Source of the DNA: Ruegeria marina
GTDB lineage: Bacteria > Pseudomonadota > Alphaproteobacteria > Rhodobacterales > Rhodobacteraceae
Reading direction: 5' to 3'
DNA: 64,000 bases
Assembly: GCF_900101475.1 (NCBI RefSeq)
Contig: NZ_FMZV01000002.1
Coordinates: 1 to 64,000, forward strand
This document shows positions 7,939 to 17,434 of this stretch, piece after piece (within the stretch, counting starts at the first letter, position 1; every line of letters starts with the position of its first letter). Position numbers and translations under genes: made by a program. The notes below the pieces were generated by a model. It was not told the origin of the DNA and did no database searches. It worked only from the letters and a program-made list of their open reading frames with translations.

Positions 7939-8553
7939 CTAGGGCCCCGAGCGCACGATATGCTGCCCCTCGATATCGCCCAGCGACTGGAACAGCGCGG
8001 CGGTATTGCTGACCCCGAACTTCTTCAACAGCCGCGCCCGGTGCACCTCGACCGTGCGATAGCTCAGCTCCAGTTCGCGCGCGATCTCCTTGCTGGTCAT
8101 GCCCTCACCCAAAAGCGAATAGACCTCGCGCTCGCGCCGGCTCAGCGGCTGATAGCGGCGGATCTCCGACAGGTCGGCAAAGGTCCAGACCGCGCGGCCC
8201 AGCGGATCCTCGGGGGTAAAGGTCTGGCCCCGCACCCGGCACCAGAACAGCTCGCCGTCGCGACGCCGCATCACCCGCTCGTCCCAATACAGGTTCCCCT
8301 CGCCCAGCTCCTTGTCGCCCCGGTGCAGGATATTCTGGAATTCCTCGTCCGAGGGGTAGAGAAACACGAACAAGCGGTCCAGCAACTCCTGGCGCTCGTA
8401 TCCGAACATCGAACAGAACCGGTAATTGACCTCGCGGATCACCCGCGCTTCGGTCACCACGATGCCCACAGGCACCCAGTCAAAGGCCAGCCCGCGCAGA
8501 TCGCGCGTGGCATAGGCCTCGTCCAGCACGTCCTTGTCGATCGGTCCCGGCAT
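7939..8553 (-). CDS. PAS-LuxR transcriptional regulator
   Basis: The 204-residue protein has one PAS domain (about residues 22-125; VPVGIVVTEA...FGYERQELLDR...RDGELFWCRV) and a C-terminal LuxR/GerE helix-turn-helix (about 133-195; PLSRREREVYSLLGEGMTSKEIARELELSYRTVEVHRARLL). There is no receiver domain, so the PAS module itself probably senses a ligand or redox cue. AGGGAAG precedes the ATG. No partner kinase or obvious target is adjacent. Confidence 0.88.
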   Translation of the reverse strand: MPGPIDKDVLDEAYATRDLRGLAFDWVPVGIVVTEARVIREVNYRFCSMFGYERQELLDRLFVFLYPSDEEFQNILHRGDKELGEGNLYWDERVMRRRDGELFWCRVRGQTFTPEDPLGRAVWTFADLSEIRRYQPLSRREREVYSLLGEGMTSKEIARELELSYRTVEVHRARLLKKFGVSNTAALFQSLGDIEGQHIVRSGP

Positions 8554-8616
8554 CTTCCCTCTCCTCGCCCGGAATCATACGTTGCATCCCCGGCAAAAGA
8601 AAAGCGCCCCGCCTGC

Positions 8617-8683
8617 GGCTTCTTTCTGGTCCGAAATACTCCGGGGGAGTCGCCCTGCGGGCGACGGGGGCAGAGCCCCCTGC
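8617..8683 (+). repeat. Dispersed intergenic repeat, copy B
   Basis: A full-length copy: CTTCTTTCTGGTCC, GAAATACTCCGGGGGAG, an inverted repeat TCGCCC/GGGCGA and a hairpin GGGGGCAGAGCCCCC. It lies between the 3' end of purD and the 5' end of the LuxR gene. Unlike the others it points against the gene it follows. Confidence 0.85.
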
Positions 8684-8688
8684 CGCGC

Positions 8689-9951
8689 TCAGAGCGCGCG
8701 CCAGCCGATATCGCCGCGGCAGAACCCGCCCGGCCAGTCGATCGCCTCGACCATGGCATAGACCCGGTCGCGCGCCTCGCGCAGGGTATCGCCACGCGCG
8801 GTGACGTTCAGCACCCGACCGCCAGTGGCCACGACCGCCCCCTCGCGCATCGCGGTTCCCGCATGGAAAACCATGTTGCGGCTGTCCTCGGGCAGCGCGT
8901 CGAGCCCCCGGATCTCGGTGCCCTTCTCATAGGCGCCGGGATAGCCGTTGGCCGCCATCACCACCGTGATCGCGTGATCGTCCGACCAGTTCACCTGCGC
9001 CTCGGCCAGCCGCCCTTCGGCGGCCGCATGCATCAGGTCCATCGCCTGCGCGCCCAGCCGCATCATCAGCACCTGGCATTCCGGATCGCCGAAGCGGACG
9101 TTGTATTCCACCAGCCGTGGCGCGCCGTCCCGGATCATCAGCCCGGCATACAGCACACCCTGGAACGGCATGCCGCGCCGCGCCATCTCGGCCATGGTGG
9201 GGCGCACGATCTCGTCCATCGCGCGCGCCTCGACCTCGGCGCTCAGCACCGGCGCGGGCGAATAGGCGCCCATGCCGCCGGTATTCGGACCGGTATCGCC
9301 TTCGCCCACCCGCTTGTGGTCCTGCGCCGACCCGATCGGCAGCACGTCCTCGCCATCCACCAGCACGAAGAGCGAGGCTTCCTCGCCCTCCATGAATTCC
9401 TCGATCACCACTTCCGCGCCGGCATCGCCAAAGGCGCCGCCCAGCATGTCGTCGATCGCCGCCAGCGCGGTTTCCTCGTCCATCGCCACGATCACGCCCT
9501 TGCCGGCGGCCAGCCCGTCGGCCTTGATCACGATAGGCGCACCTTGGGCACGAATATATTCCTTCGCGGGTCCGGCCTCGGTGAACCGCGCATATCCCGC
9601 CGTGGGCGCCCCCGCCGCGTCGCAGATCTCCTTGGTAAAGCTTTTCGAGGCCTCCAGCCGCGCCGCCGCCGCCGAGGGACCGAACACCAGCACACCTGCC
9701 TCGCGCAGCCGGTCCGCCACGCCCGCCGCCAAAGGCGCCTCGGGGCCCACGATGACGAAGTCGATGGCATTCTCCTCGGCGAATGTCGCCACCAGCCCGC
9801 CATTCATGATGTCGAGATCGGCACATTCCGCGATCTGCGCGATCCCCGCGTTCCCCGGCGCCACGATCAGCTTGTCGCATTTCGGGTTCTGCATCACCGC
9901 CCAGGCCAGCGCATGTTCGCGCCCGCCGCTGCCGAGAATGAGGATGTTCAT
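8689..9951 (-). CDS. purD: Phosphoribosylamine-glycine ligase (GARS)
   Basis: PurD joins phosphoribosylamine and glycine with ATP to form GAR, the second step of purine synthesis. The 420-residue length is normal. The N-terminal MNILILGSGGREHALAW, the ATP-grasp core (IVIKADGLAAGKGVIVA) and the FNVRFGDPECQ-like segment (EYNVRFGDPECQVLM) are all present. GGGAGAAC precedes the ATG at 9951. The gene is isolated from other pur genes here. Confidence 0.97.
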   Translation of the reverse strand: MNILILGSGGREHALAWAVMQNPKCDKLIVAPGNAGIAQIAECADLDIMNGGLVATFAEENAIDFVIVGPEAPLAAGVADRLREAGVLVFGPSAAAARLEASKSFTKEICDAAGAPTAGYARFTEAGPAKEYIRAQGAPIVIKADGLAAGKGVIVAMDEETALAAIDDMLGGAFGDAGAEVVIEEFMEGEEASLFVLVDGEDVLPIGSAQDHKRVGEGDTGPNTGGMGAYSPAPVLSAEVEARAMDEIVRPTMAEMARRGMPFQGVLYAGLMIRDGAPRLVEYNVRFGDPECQVLMMRLGAQAMDLMHAAAEGRLAEAQVNWSDDHAITVVMAANGYPGAYEKGTEIRGLDALPEDSRNMVFHAGTAMREGAVVATGGRVLNVTARGDTLREARDRVYAMVEAIDWPGGFCRGDIGWRAL

Positions 9952-10104
9952 CGGGTTCTCCCACGCATTGCCGTCGCGCGCGGTCTACCGCCCCGGCCTG
10001 CCCCCTGCAAGGGCGTCACCGTCACACCCCGCGCACCCGCCTCGCCCCGCGGCATGGAACCGGCCGGGCGCCCCCGGTCGGCAACCGCGCGCAGGTCCCG
10101 GGAG

Positions 10105-10212
10105 TCAGCGCAGGACAAAGGCCAGAACAGCCAGGCCCAGAACGATATTGACACCCCAGTACACCAGGATCAGCCGCCTGCGGCTGCTGAAATTCTTGGT
10201 CCGGTCAGTCAT
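10105..10212 (-). CDS. 35-residue single-pass membrane protein, coupled to the ferric-reductase gene
   Basis: A very short frame starts at ATG 10212 inside the last codons of the flavocytochrome gene (ATGACTGA overlap, 8 bases) and ends at TGA 10107-10105. The product is polar and basic for 13 residues (MTDRTKNFSSRRR), then strongly hydrophobic to the end (LILVYWGVNIVLGLAVLAFVLR), a positive-inside single transmembrane helix. The overlap with the upstream stop suggests translational coupling and a partner role for the flavocytochrome. No family recognised. Confidence 0.55.
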   Translation of the reverse strand: MTDRTKNFSSRRRLILVYWGVNIVLGLAVLAFVLR

Positions 10213-11509
10213 ATTCGAAACGCTCCGTCAGGATGCGATGCCCGGCCACGCCTCGGGCGATCAGGTGATCCTCGACGGCACTCAGCATGGCCGCGGGACC
10301 GCACAGCACGAAAAGCCAGTCTTTCAGTTCTTCCGGACCGAAGTGACGATCCAGCACCCCCCCGTCGATCCATCCGGTTTCACCATGCCATTGCTCCGGG
10401 GGTTCCGACAGGACGAATATCGCGTCCTCGGCGTCCAGTTCCTCCTGCCAGGCAATCTGGTCCTCACGCCGATTCCCGTAGACGATCCTGACCTTGCGCG
10501 GATCGCCGGCAAGCCGGAGCTGTCTCAGGATGCCCAGCAAGGGTGCGATCCCGACCCCGCCGGCGATCAGGGCGATACCCGGCTCCCGCCGGCCCTCCAC
10601 CGCCAGGCTGCCATAGGGACCGTCGACATGGGCGATGGTGCCGGGCCGCGTTTGCCCGATGGTCCGGGTGAAATCCCCAAGCTCCTTGATCATGAACGAG
10701 ATCTCCGGCCCGCCGGCGGGCGCCGAGCAGATCGAGAACGGGTTCTCATTCAGCGTGAACGTGCTGTGGCCGACATTCAGCCAGACGAACTGGCCAGCCT
10801 TGTAGTCGAGCCCCTGATGCCCCTCCGGCTTCAGGGTCAGTTCCCATTGCCGGGGCGTCAGTTGACGGACGGACGAGACACGCCAGCGATGCGACATGGA
10901 CCGCAACGGGACCAGCACGTACACGTAGACAAGCAAGCCTGCCGCCGCCACGGTCATCGCCAGCCATAGCCAGGACAGCGGCGGTTGCGATCCGTATCGC
11001 CCTGCGGAAACGGTATGATGCCACAGAAGGGCGGCAATCAGCAGCGCACCCACCCCATGCATCAGGCGCCAGGTTTCATAGCGGAAGTCGAGCTGCGACC
11101 GGCCCATCGCGAGAACCACGAGAGCAGCGAGCAGCAGATAGGCGCCAATACCGGAGGCCAGGCTGGCAAAGTCGGTCGTGACGGTCAACTGGCGCGTCGG
11201 GTCCCATGGTCGCTGCCCGCCAGCGGGTGTTCCCAGGTAGAGAAGCGGGTGCAACAGCGCGAGAACCAGCGCCGTGCGCGCCATGAGCTGGTGAAATCGC
11301 ATGGTCACGTCCATGCCGACCGTGTTCGCGATGCTCTTGAACCGGCCGGACAGAACGAACTCTGCCAGCAATATCGAATAGGCAAGGATACCAAAGCCCG
11401 AGGCCAGTTCCTGGTGCCAGGACCGGGGCTCGCCTGCCAGCAACCAGGACACGCACAGAGGCAGTGTGACCGTTGCGACATACAGAATGATCAATAGGGC
11501 AGGCTTCAC
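10205..11509 (-). CDS. Ferric-reductase-like transmembrane flavocytochrome
   Basis: A 434-residue membrane oxidoreductase. The N-terminal half has about six hydrophobic helices with His pairs suited to b-type haems (RFHQLMARTALVLALLHPLLY and MHGVGALLIAALLWHH). The C-terminal half has an FAD-binding barrel (ENPFSICSAP, about 255-264) and an NAD(P)-binding lobe (LIAGGVGIAPLLGIL; LCGPAAMLSAVEDHL). This is the ferredoxin-NADP reductase/NOX superfamily layout, moving electrons from NAD(P)H across the membrane; the acceptor is unknown. Translation starts at GTG 11509 with AGGA upstream. It overlaps the 35-residue membrane protein. Confidence 0.85.
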   Translation of the reverse strand: MKPALLIILYVATVTLPLCVSWLLAGEPRSWHQELASGFGILAYSILLAEFVLSGRFKSIANTVGMDVTMRFHQLMARTALVLALLHPLLYLGTPAGGQRPWDPTRQLTVTTDFASLASGIGAYLLLAALVVLAMGRSQLDFRYETWRLMHGVGALLIAALLWHHTVSAGRYGSQPPLSWLWLAMTVAAAGLLVYVYVLVPLRSMSHRWRVSSVRQLTPRQWELTLKPEGHQGLDYKAGQFVWLNVGHSTFTLNENPFSICSAPAGGPEISFMIKELGDFTRTIGQTRPGTIAHVDGPYGSLAVEGRREPGIALIAGGVGIAPLLGILRQLRLAGDPRKVRIVYGNRREDQIAWQEELDAEDAIFVLSEPPEQWHGETGWIDGGVLDRHFGPEELKDWLFVLCGPAAMLSAVEDHLIARGVAGHRILTERFEYD

Positions 11510-11625
11510 GGTCTCATCCTGTTCGGCATCAGTTCATCAGGGTTCACGTTGGCATGTTCTCCCTGGTCAGGAAAGACAAAGCCATCCCGCGCCCTCTGAC
11601 CGGGGTCGAGGCCGTCGCCGCAGGC

Positions 11626-13389
11626 CTAGGAGAATGAACCGGATTTCTTCAGACCATCCACCAGCAGCGCATTGTGTTCGCGAAGGCGGTAGAGCGTCAG
11701 ACGGCCCGAAACGATACTGTCAAGAAAGGCAGGCGCGAAACCGGCCAGCGCCTCGGCATGGGGCCGCGCCTGTTCCGGCCTACCCAGATGAGCCGCCGCC
11801 GCGATCATCAGGGCGCGCCGGATCGGGGCGCGTGGCGTCATCTCGATGGCCCGTTCGCCCCAGCGCCAAGCCGCGTCGAAATCGCGTTCCGCGAAACAGG
11901 CCTGGGACAACGCCAGATAGGCATCGCCGACCCAGATATCGGCATCCCGGGGCGACAGGCGCAGGGCCAGAAGCGCATGTTCCCTCGCCTCTTCGGTCCG
12001 GCCCACCAGCGATTCATGCCAGGCCATGAGAAAGATGTTCAGCGCAAAGTTCGGATTGAGGTCGAACGCGCGCCGGAAATCGGCGGTGGCCGCGTCGAAG
12101 TCATTCCGGAAATGGCGGATCATGCCCCGCACCGTCAGGGCGCGCGGATCGGACCTGTCGGTCCCGAACAGCCGTTCCGCGGCGGCCTCGGCCAGGTCCA
12201 GCGTTTGACCGGGGTCATCATCGAACTGATACAGATACCGGATCGTATAAACATAGGCCCGGATCCACAGCGCGTGCGTGTTCCGCGGATCAAGCTCCAG
12301 CGCCCGCCGGGCAATCTCCAGCACCTTGTCGTGGCCCGTGCTGTCCGCGAACGCGCCCGCCTGGAACATCGCCTGCGCCTTCAGGGCAAGATCGTAGGAA
12401 CTGAAATCCAGATCGCGTGTGCGCCCCGCGCGCTCCAGCTCTGCCTTGTTGATCTGCGGTGCGATCGCACCCACCACGCTGCTGGTGATTTCGTCCTGTA
12501 GATCGAAAACATCCTCGATATCGCGGTCGTAACGCTCGGCCCAGACATGGGCGCCGGTTTCGCAATCGATCAGCTGGGCGGTGATGCGCATGCGCCTGGC
12601 GGCGCGGCGCAGGCTCCCTTCCAGCATGTATCGCACTCCCAGTTCGCGCGCGACCTCGCGATGGGTGACAGACCGGCCCTTGAACGAGAACGAGGAATTG
12701 CGGGCGATGACGAGCAGGTCGGGAAACCGCGAAAGCTCGGTGATGATATCCTCGCAGACCCCGTCGCAGAAATATTCCTGCTCCGGGTCGGCGGACATGT
12801 TCTGAAAAGGCAGAACCGCGATCGAAGGTTTCGCGTCGCCCTGCCGGGCCGCCGGTACGGACCAACGCGGCACCGTTCCCCCAAGGTCGATCCCGAAGGC
12901 GCGCACCGGGTCCGGTATGTTCTTCAATGCAAGCTCGCCCAGGTCCACAAAGACAAGCGCCGTCTTGCCGCGCACCTGCTTGCAGGCATCCAGCGACACG
13001 ACGACACCGCCTGGCTCTGCTTGAGCTTCGAGACGCGCCGCGATGTTGACCCCGTCACCGTAAATCTCGCCCTCATCGACGACGACATCCCCGACATGTA
13101 TGCCGATGCGATAGCGGATGCGCCGGTCCGGGGCACCGGTTTCGGTGCTGGCGATGGTCCTCTGTATCGCCGCCGCCGCCTCGACCGCGTTCACGACGCT
13201 GCCAAACAGCACCAGCATGCCGTCGCCGGTCAGCTTGACGATCTCGCCTCCGGCCCGGGCGACCTCCGGGTCGAAAATCTCCCGGCGCAGGTCCTTCAGG
13301 CGCGCAATGGTCCCGACCTCGTCGGCCGCCATGAGCCGCGAATAGCCGACCATGTCGGCAGCCAGGATTGCTGCAAGCCGACGCGCCAC
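11626..13389 (-). CDS. Class III adenylate/guanylate cyclase with TolB-like and TPR regions
   Basis: The 587-residue protein begins directly with a class III cyclase homology domain (residues about 1-170). Metal-binding aspartates are in ILAADMVGYSRLM (Asp12) and LTGDGMLVLF (about residues 54-63). A linker leads to a TolB-N/FlgO-like segment (SIAVLPFQNMSADPEQEYFCDGVCEDIITELSR, about 188-220), and the C-terminus has TPR-like helices. This architecture is common and much duplicated in alphaproteobacteria; it makes cAMP or cGMP in the cytosol under unknown control. Translation starts at GTG 13389 with AAGGTGA upstream. Confidence 0.88.
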   Translation of the reverse strand: MARRLAAILAADMVGYSRLMAADEVGTIARLKDLRREIFDPEVARAGGEIVKLTGDGMLVLFGSVVNAVEAAAAIQRTIASTETGAPDRRIRYRIGIHVGDVVVDEGEIYGDGVNIAARLEAQAEPGGVVVSLDACKQVRGKTALVFVDLGELALKNIPDPVRAFGIDLGGTVPRWSVPAARQGDAKPSIAVLPFQNMSADPEQEYFCDGVCEDIITELSRFPDLLVIARNSSFSFKGRSVTHREVARELGVRYMLEGSLRRAARRMRITAQLIDCETGAHVWAERYDRDIEDVFDLQDEITSSVVGAIAPQINKAELERAGRTRDLDFSSYDLALKAQAMFQAGAFADSTGHDKVLEIARRALELDPRNTHALWIRAYVYTIRYLYQFDDDPGQTLDLAEAAAERLFGTDRSDPRALTVRGMIRHFRNDFDAATADFRRAFDLNPNFALNIFLMAWHESLVGRTEEAREHALLALRLSPRDADIWVGDAYLALSQACFAERDFDAAWRWGERAIEMTPRAPIRRALMIAAAAHLGRPEQARPHAEALAGFAPAFLDSIVSGRLTLYRLREHNALLVDGLKKSGSFS

Positions 13390-13681
13390 CGCTTCACCTT
13401 CATTGCCGAACGAGTGATGAATCCCTGCCGAATGTTAGCTGTGACAGCCTTCGCATTGAAAGCCCCATTCCACAAGGCGCGAAGCGTCTCGCGCCCGCCC
13501 AGCCTCGTCGCGCCCGGTCACGCACTCGCGAACGGCTGCAAACCAGTCCATCCCCGGTACAAACCGGCCAAACCGCCTCTGACCGCCCCTACAAAACGGT
13601 CAATGCTCTTCCCGCGCGATCCGCTTGGCCTTCGTCGCCAGCCCGTCTAGTCTGGCGGGACAGGCAAATCAGGATGCTGAC

Positions 13682-15166
13682 ATGGACCTCATCGACGACC
13701 CCAAACCGGGCCAGAACATGCCCGAATTCACCGTCTCCGAGATCTCGGGCGAGGTGAAGCGCACGCTTGAGGGCAGCTTTGGCCGCATCCGTGTGCGCGG
13801 CGAGGTGGGGCGCGTGTTCCAGGCCCGCTCGGGGCATCTCTATTACGACATCAAGGACGACCGCAACGTGCTGTCCTGCACCACCTGGAAGGGCCAGGTG
13901 TCCAGCCTCTCAGTGACGCCCGAAGAGGGGCTCGAGGTGGTGGTGACCGGCCGCCTGACCGTCTTCGGCGCCCAGTCCAAATACAATCTCAACGTCGACG
14001 AGGTCGCGGTCGCGGGCCAGGGCGCGCTGATGGCGCTGTTGGAGAAACGCAAGAAACAGCTTGAATCCGAAGGTCTTTTTGCGCCCGAGCGCAAGCGGCC
14101 CCTGCCCTATCTGCCGCAGGTCATCGGGGTGATCACCTCGCCGCAGGGGGCAGTGATCCGCGATATCCTGCACCGGCTGCGCGAACGCTTCCCGCGCAAG
14201 GTGCTGATCTGGCCGGTCGCCGTGCAGGGCGCCGCCTGCGCCCCCGAGGTGGCCCGCGCCATCGAAGGGTTCAACCGGCTCACCCCCGGCGGCGCGCTGC
14301 CCCGGCCCGACCTGCTGATCGTGGCGCGCGGCGGCGGTTCGATCGAGGATCTGTGGGGCTTCAACGAGGAAATCGTCGCCCGCGCCGCGGCGGCCAGCCA
14401 GATCCCGCTCATTTCCGCCGTTGGGCACGAGACCGACACCACGCTGATCGACCATGTGTCCGACCGGCGCGCCCCCACACCCACCGCCGCCGCCGAAATC
14501 GCCGTCCCCGTCCGCCTCGAACTGCTCGCCTGGACCGGCGAACAGGGCGCACGCCTGTCACGCGCGGCCACCGATGCGGTGCAGCGCCGCGCCCAGCGCC
14601 TGCGCGACCTGTCCCGCGCCCTGCCCCGTCCCGACAGCCTGCTCGACACCCCGCGCCAGCGGCTCGACCGCGCCGCTGAACGCCTGCCCGCGGCCCTGAC
14701 CCGGGGCGTGCAACGCCATCGCCTGCGGCTGGCCGAACTCTCCGCACCGCTGCGCCCCGCCAGCCTGCGGGCGCTGGTCACCGCCCGCCGCGACCGGCTT
14801 GCCAACCTCGGTTCCCGGCTTTCGCCCCGCACGCTCGACCGCGAGATCGCGGCCCAGCGCGACCGCTTGACCCGCCTCTCGGACCGGCTGGACAGCGCCC
14901 AGAAAACCCGTATCGACCGCCTGCGCCAGCGCCTTGACGCCACCGACCGGCTGCGTATCCAACTCAGCTACAAGGCGACCCTGGCACGCGGCTACGCCGT
15001 GGTGCGCGACGAGGCGGGCGCGCTGCTGACCACGCGAAAACTGGCCGAAAAAGCCGCCGCACTCCAGATCGAATTCGCCGACGGCACATTGGACACAGGC
15101 GCCACGCCCGGAAAACCCGCCGCCAGATCCAGACAGACCCCGCCCGAACAAGGCTCGCTTTTCTGA
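13682..15166 (+). CDS. xseA: Exodeoxyribonuclease VII large subunit
   Basis: XseA with XseB degrades single-stranded DNA in both directions. The 494-residue protein has the N-terminal OB fold (MPEFTVSEISGEVKRTLEGSFGRIRVRGEVG) and the nuclease core (GVITSPQGAVIRDILHRL; RGGGSIEDLWGFNEE; SAVGHETDTTLID), then a long Arg-rich coiled region and the C-terminal ATLARGYAVVRD motif. AGGA precedes the ATG at 13682. The stop overlaps the next start (TGATG). xseB is not in the window. Confidence 0.96.
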   Translation: MDLIDDPKPGQNMPEFTVSEISGEVKRTLEGSFGRIRVRGEVGRVFQARSGHLYYDIKDDRNVLSCTTWKGQVSSLSVTPEEGLEVVVTGRLTVFGAQSKYNLNVDEVAVAGQGALMALLEKRKKQLESEGLFAPERKRPLPYLPQVIGVITSPQGAVIRDILHRLRERFPRKVLIWPVAVQGAACAPEVARAIEGFNRLTPGGALPRPDLLIVARGGGSIEDLWGFNEEIVARAAAASQIPLISAVGHETDTTLIDHVSDRRAPTPTAAAEIAVPVRLELLAWTGEQGARLSRAATDAVQRRAQRLRDLSRALPRPDSLLDTPRQRLDRAAERLPAALTRGVQRHRLRLAELSAPLRPASLRALVTARRDRLANLGSRLSPRTLDREIAAQRDRLTRLSDRLDSAQKTRIDRLRQRLDATDRLRIQLSYKATLARGYAVVRDEAGALLTTRKLAEKAAALQIEFADGTLDTGATPGKPAARSRQTPPEQGSLF

Positions 15167-15807
15167 TGCTGACGATCTGGGGCCGCAGGACCTCCTCCAA
15201 CGTACAGGCGCTCATGTGGTGCGTCGGTGAACTCAACCTGCCCCATGTCTGTCATGATGCCGGGCACCGGTACGGCGGGCTGGAGACGCCCGAATTCGGA
15301 CGCCTCAACCCCAACCGCACGATCCCCGTGCTGCAGGACGGCACCGACACGCCGATCTGGGAAACCGGAGCGATCCTGCGCTATCTCGCCGCCCGCTATG
15401 GCAAGGACAGCTTCTGGCCCGCCGACCCGACCCGCCGCGCCCGCGTCGACCAATGGGCCGAGTGGGCCAAGCTGAACGTCGCCATGGGTTTTACCGCACC
15501 GGTGTTCTGGCGCGTGGTGCGCACAGCCCGGGCCGGGCGGGACCCCGTTGCAGTCGCCCGCGCCCTGGCGGAGCTGGAGGCGAAACTCACCATCGCAGAC
15601 GCCCAGTTGTCGCGCCACGCGCATCTCGCGGGCGACGCTTTCACCCTTGCCGATATCCAGCTCGGCCATATCCTCTACCGCTACTACGATATCGACATCC
15701 CCCGCGCGCCGCTGCCGCACCTGCGCCTCTACTATCAGAAACTCAGCGCGCGCCCTGCCTTCCGCCAGCACGTGATGGTCCCCTACGACGAGCTTCGGGT
15801 CACCTAG
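15166..15807 (+). CDS. Glutathione S-transferase family protein
   Basis: A 213-residue GST: the N-terminal thioredoxin-like domain has MLTIWGRRTSSNVQALMW (Ser as likely active-site residue), LNPNRTIPVLQD and ETGAILRYLA for glutathione binding, followed by a helical C-domain ending with AFTLADIQLGHILYRY. It starts on the last base of the xseA stop, so translation is probably coupled. Substrate unknown; sequence differs from the nu-class GST at 4686. Confidence 0.88.
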   Translation: MLTIWGRRTSSNVQALMWCVGELNLPHVCHDAGHRYGGLETPEFGRLNPNRTIPVLQDGTDTPIWETGAILRYLAARYGKDSFWPADPTRRARVDQWAEWAKLNVAMGFTAPVFWRVVRTARAGRDPVAVARALAELEAKLTIADAQLSRHAHLAGDAFTLADIQLGHILYRYYDIDIPRAPLPHLRLYYQKLSARPAFRQHVMVPYDELRVT

Positions 15808-15826
15808 AACAGCCGGCCCGAAACCC

Positions 15827-15890
15827 CTTCATTTCGCTGCAAATACTCCGGGGGAATCGCCACAGGCGATGGGGGCAGCGCCCCCCTGCC
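15827..15890 (+). repeat. Dispersed intergenic repeat, copy C
   Basis: CTTCATTTCGCTGCAAATAC, TCCGGGGGAA, an inverted repeat ATCGCC/GGCGAT and the hairpin GGGGGCAGCGCCCCC. It begins 20 bases after the GST stop in a convergent gap, the same spacing as copy A. Confidence 0.85.
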
Positions 15891-15899
15891 CGGCCCGTG

Positions 15900-16292
15900 T
15901 CAAACCCCGACATCCGGCCCGTAGCAGATCATCTCCTCGCCGATCTCCTCCGCCTCGTAGAGCTCGGTCTGGGTGGGGTCCCCCTCGAACTGCGCCACCA
16001 GCCCCCGGCCGGTATCGCGGAACACCCAGCATTGCGGGTCATACCTGTCCTCGTAGACGAAACAGATCTGGCCCGCCTGTTCGTACCAGATCCCCTCCTT
16101 GCACTCGCCGTCGAGAAAGGACCAGATCACCCGGCGTCCGGACAGGTAGCGCTCGACGCCATAGGCGGTGCCGTCGAACCCGTAGAACAGAGTCTTGCCT
16201 TGCGTATAGCGATCGAACTCGTCGGCCGACATGACGGGCTGCGCCACGGCCGGCGAAGACACCATCGCAAGAATCAGGGCCCATCGCATCAT
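15900..16292 (-). CDS. Small exported protein of unknown function
   Basis: A 130-residue protein with a cleavable signal peptide (MMRWALILAMVSSPAVAQ, cleavage after AVA). The mature part is acidic, rich in Tyr/Trp/Phe and holds four Cys (ECKEG, QICFV, PQCWV, MICYG) that may form periplasmic disulfides. A domain-level match is not recognised. It lies 32 bases past the alkane-hydroxylase-like gene stop on the same strand. Confidence 0.75.
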   Translation of the reverse strand: MMRWALILAMVSSPAVAQPVMSADEFDRYTQGKTLFYGFDGTAYGVERYLSGRRVIWSFLDGECKEGIWYEQAGQICFVYEDRYDPQCWVFRDTGRGLVAQFEGDPTQTELYEAEEIGEEMICYGPDVGV

Positions 16293-16324
16293 GGGACAAG
16301 TGTGGCAGAACCGGGTGCCGGGGG

Positions 16325-17323
16325 CTACTCACTCTTCCCGGCCAGGTCGCGAACCCGCGGGTCCATCACCCGCCGCCACAGCGGCGGCACCGTCGCCAGC
16401 ACCGCCATGATCGGCATCGCATAGGGCCATTGCGGCATGTCGGGGTCCAGCCGCAGCGCCGCGAAATCGCGGGTCGGGTTCTGATGATGGTCCGAATGGC
16501 GCGGCGCGTTCAGCATCATCGCCGAACTGTACCAGTGCGGCGCGTTCCAGGAATGACGTGCGCGGGCCGGTTCATATCGACCGTCCGCCAGCGCTTCGCG
16601 CCGCAACCCGTAGTGCTGGATGTAATCTGCCAGCAGAAGCTGAATCTGCGCATAGCCCGCCAGCAGCAGCAGCACCACAACGCCGCGCCCGCCCGCCAGC
16701 AGCCAGGCCGCCGCCACGGTTGCCCCCGCCCCCAGCACATAGGCGCGATAGGGTGTCGCCCCCCGCCCCTGCCTGAGCGCGCGCTCCGCCGCCAGCCCGG
16801 CCCGGAACGATCCGATCCAGGCGCGTGGCAGGAAGACCCAGAACCCTTGGCCAAACCGCGCCGAATTGGGATCGCGCGGGGTGGCTACCCAGATGTGATG
16901 CACCCGCATATGGGCCGAGACATGGTGCCCGAACAGCAGGCTGGTATAGATCGCCGCCCCCAGCCAGCGCTGCCAGCGGTCGCCCCGGTGGATCAGCTCA
17001 TGCGCGTTCGAGTTCGACACCTGCCCGAAACACAGCGCCACCGCGATCCCCAGCGCCACCGCCTGCGCGCCGGTCAGCGGACCATGGGCCAAAACGGGGA
17101 TCGCCAGCGCCAGCAACGTGAAATGCGCCAGGGCCAATACCCAGGGCAGCACCCGCGCACCCGCCCAGTCGGCCGCCGGCAGTGGCCGCACCGGCAGCTT
17201 GTCCAACACCGCGACGTAGACGGTCATCGACAGCAGCGCCACCCAGGCCCAGCCGCCTCCGGTCAGACAGGCCCCGCCCAGCACGGCATAGGGCAACAGG
17301 CTGGCAAGGATGTAGCGATACAT
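16325..17323 (-). CDS. AlkB-type membrane di-iron hydroxylase (alkane 1-monooxygenase family)
   Basis: An integral membrane oxygenase of 332 residues. The di-iron histidine boxes are HELIH (108-112), HMRVHH (138-143) and a C-terminal APRHSDHHQNP with a nearby LADYIQHYGL. ATPRDPNSARFG after the second box is typical of AlkB-like enzymes, which hydroxylate terminal carbons of alkanes or fatty substrates using rubredoxin electrons. No rubredoxin is adjacent, so the substrate is open. ATG 17323 is chosen because TTTGGAGA lies just upstream; the frame stays open to 17404 without a site. Confidence 0.87.
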   Translation of the reverse strand: MYRYILASLLPYAVLGGACLTGGGWAWVALLSMTVYVAVLDKLPVRPLPAADWAGARVLPWVLALAHFTLLALAIPVLAHGPLTGAQAVALGIAVALCFGQVSNSNAHELIHRGDRWQRWLGAAIYTSLLFGHHVSAHMRVHHIWVATPRDPNSARFGQGFWVFLPRAWIGSFRAGLAAERALRQGRGATPYRAYVLGAGATVAAAWLLAGGRGVVVLLLLAGYAQIQLLLADYIQHYGLRREALADGRYEPARARHSWNAPHWYSSAMMLNAPRHSDHHQNPTRDFAALRLDPDMPQWPYAMPIMAVLATVPPLWRRVMDPRVRDLAGKSE

Positions 17324-17434
17324 GCGATCTCCAAATGCACCCGGAACCCTGCTTAACATCGCGTCAAACCGGCGAAAATCCCTTGCCGGCTCCAGCCTGC
17401 GCAAGCCAACCTGTCAAAAAGACCGGAGACTGCC

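Noticed and set aside
11521-11535. GTTC-GGCATCA-GTTC just upstream of the flavocytochrome gene, matching a LexA box
   Set aside because: About two chance matches are expected in 64 kb, the gene has no link to DNA repair, and the site lies almost on the ribosome binding site.
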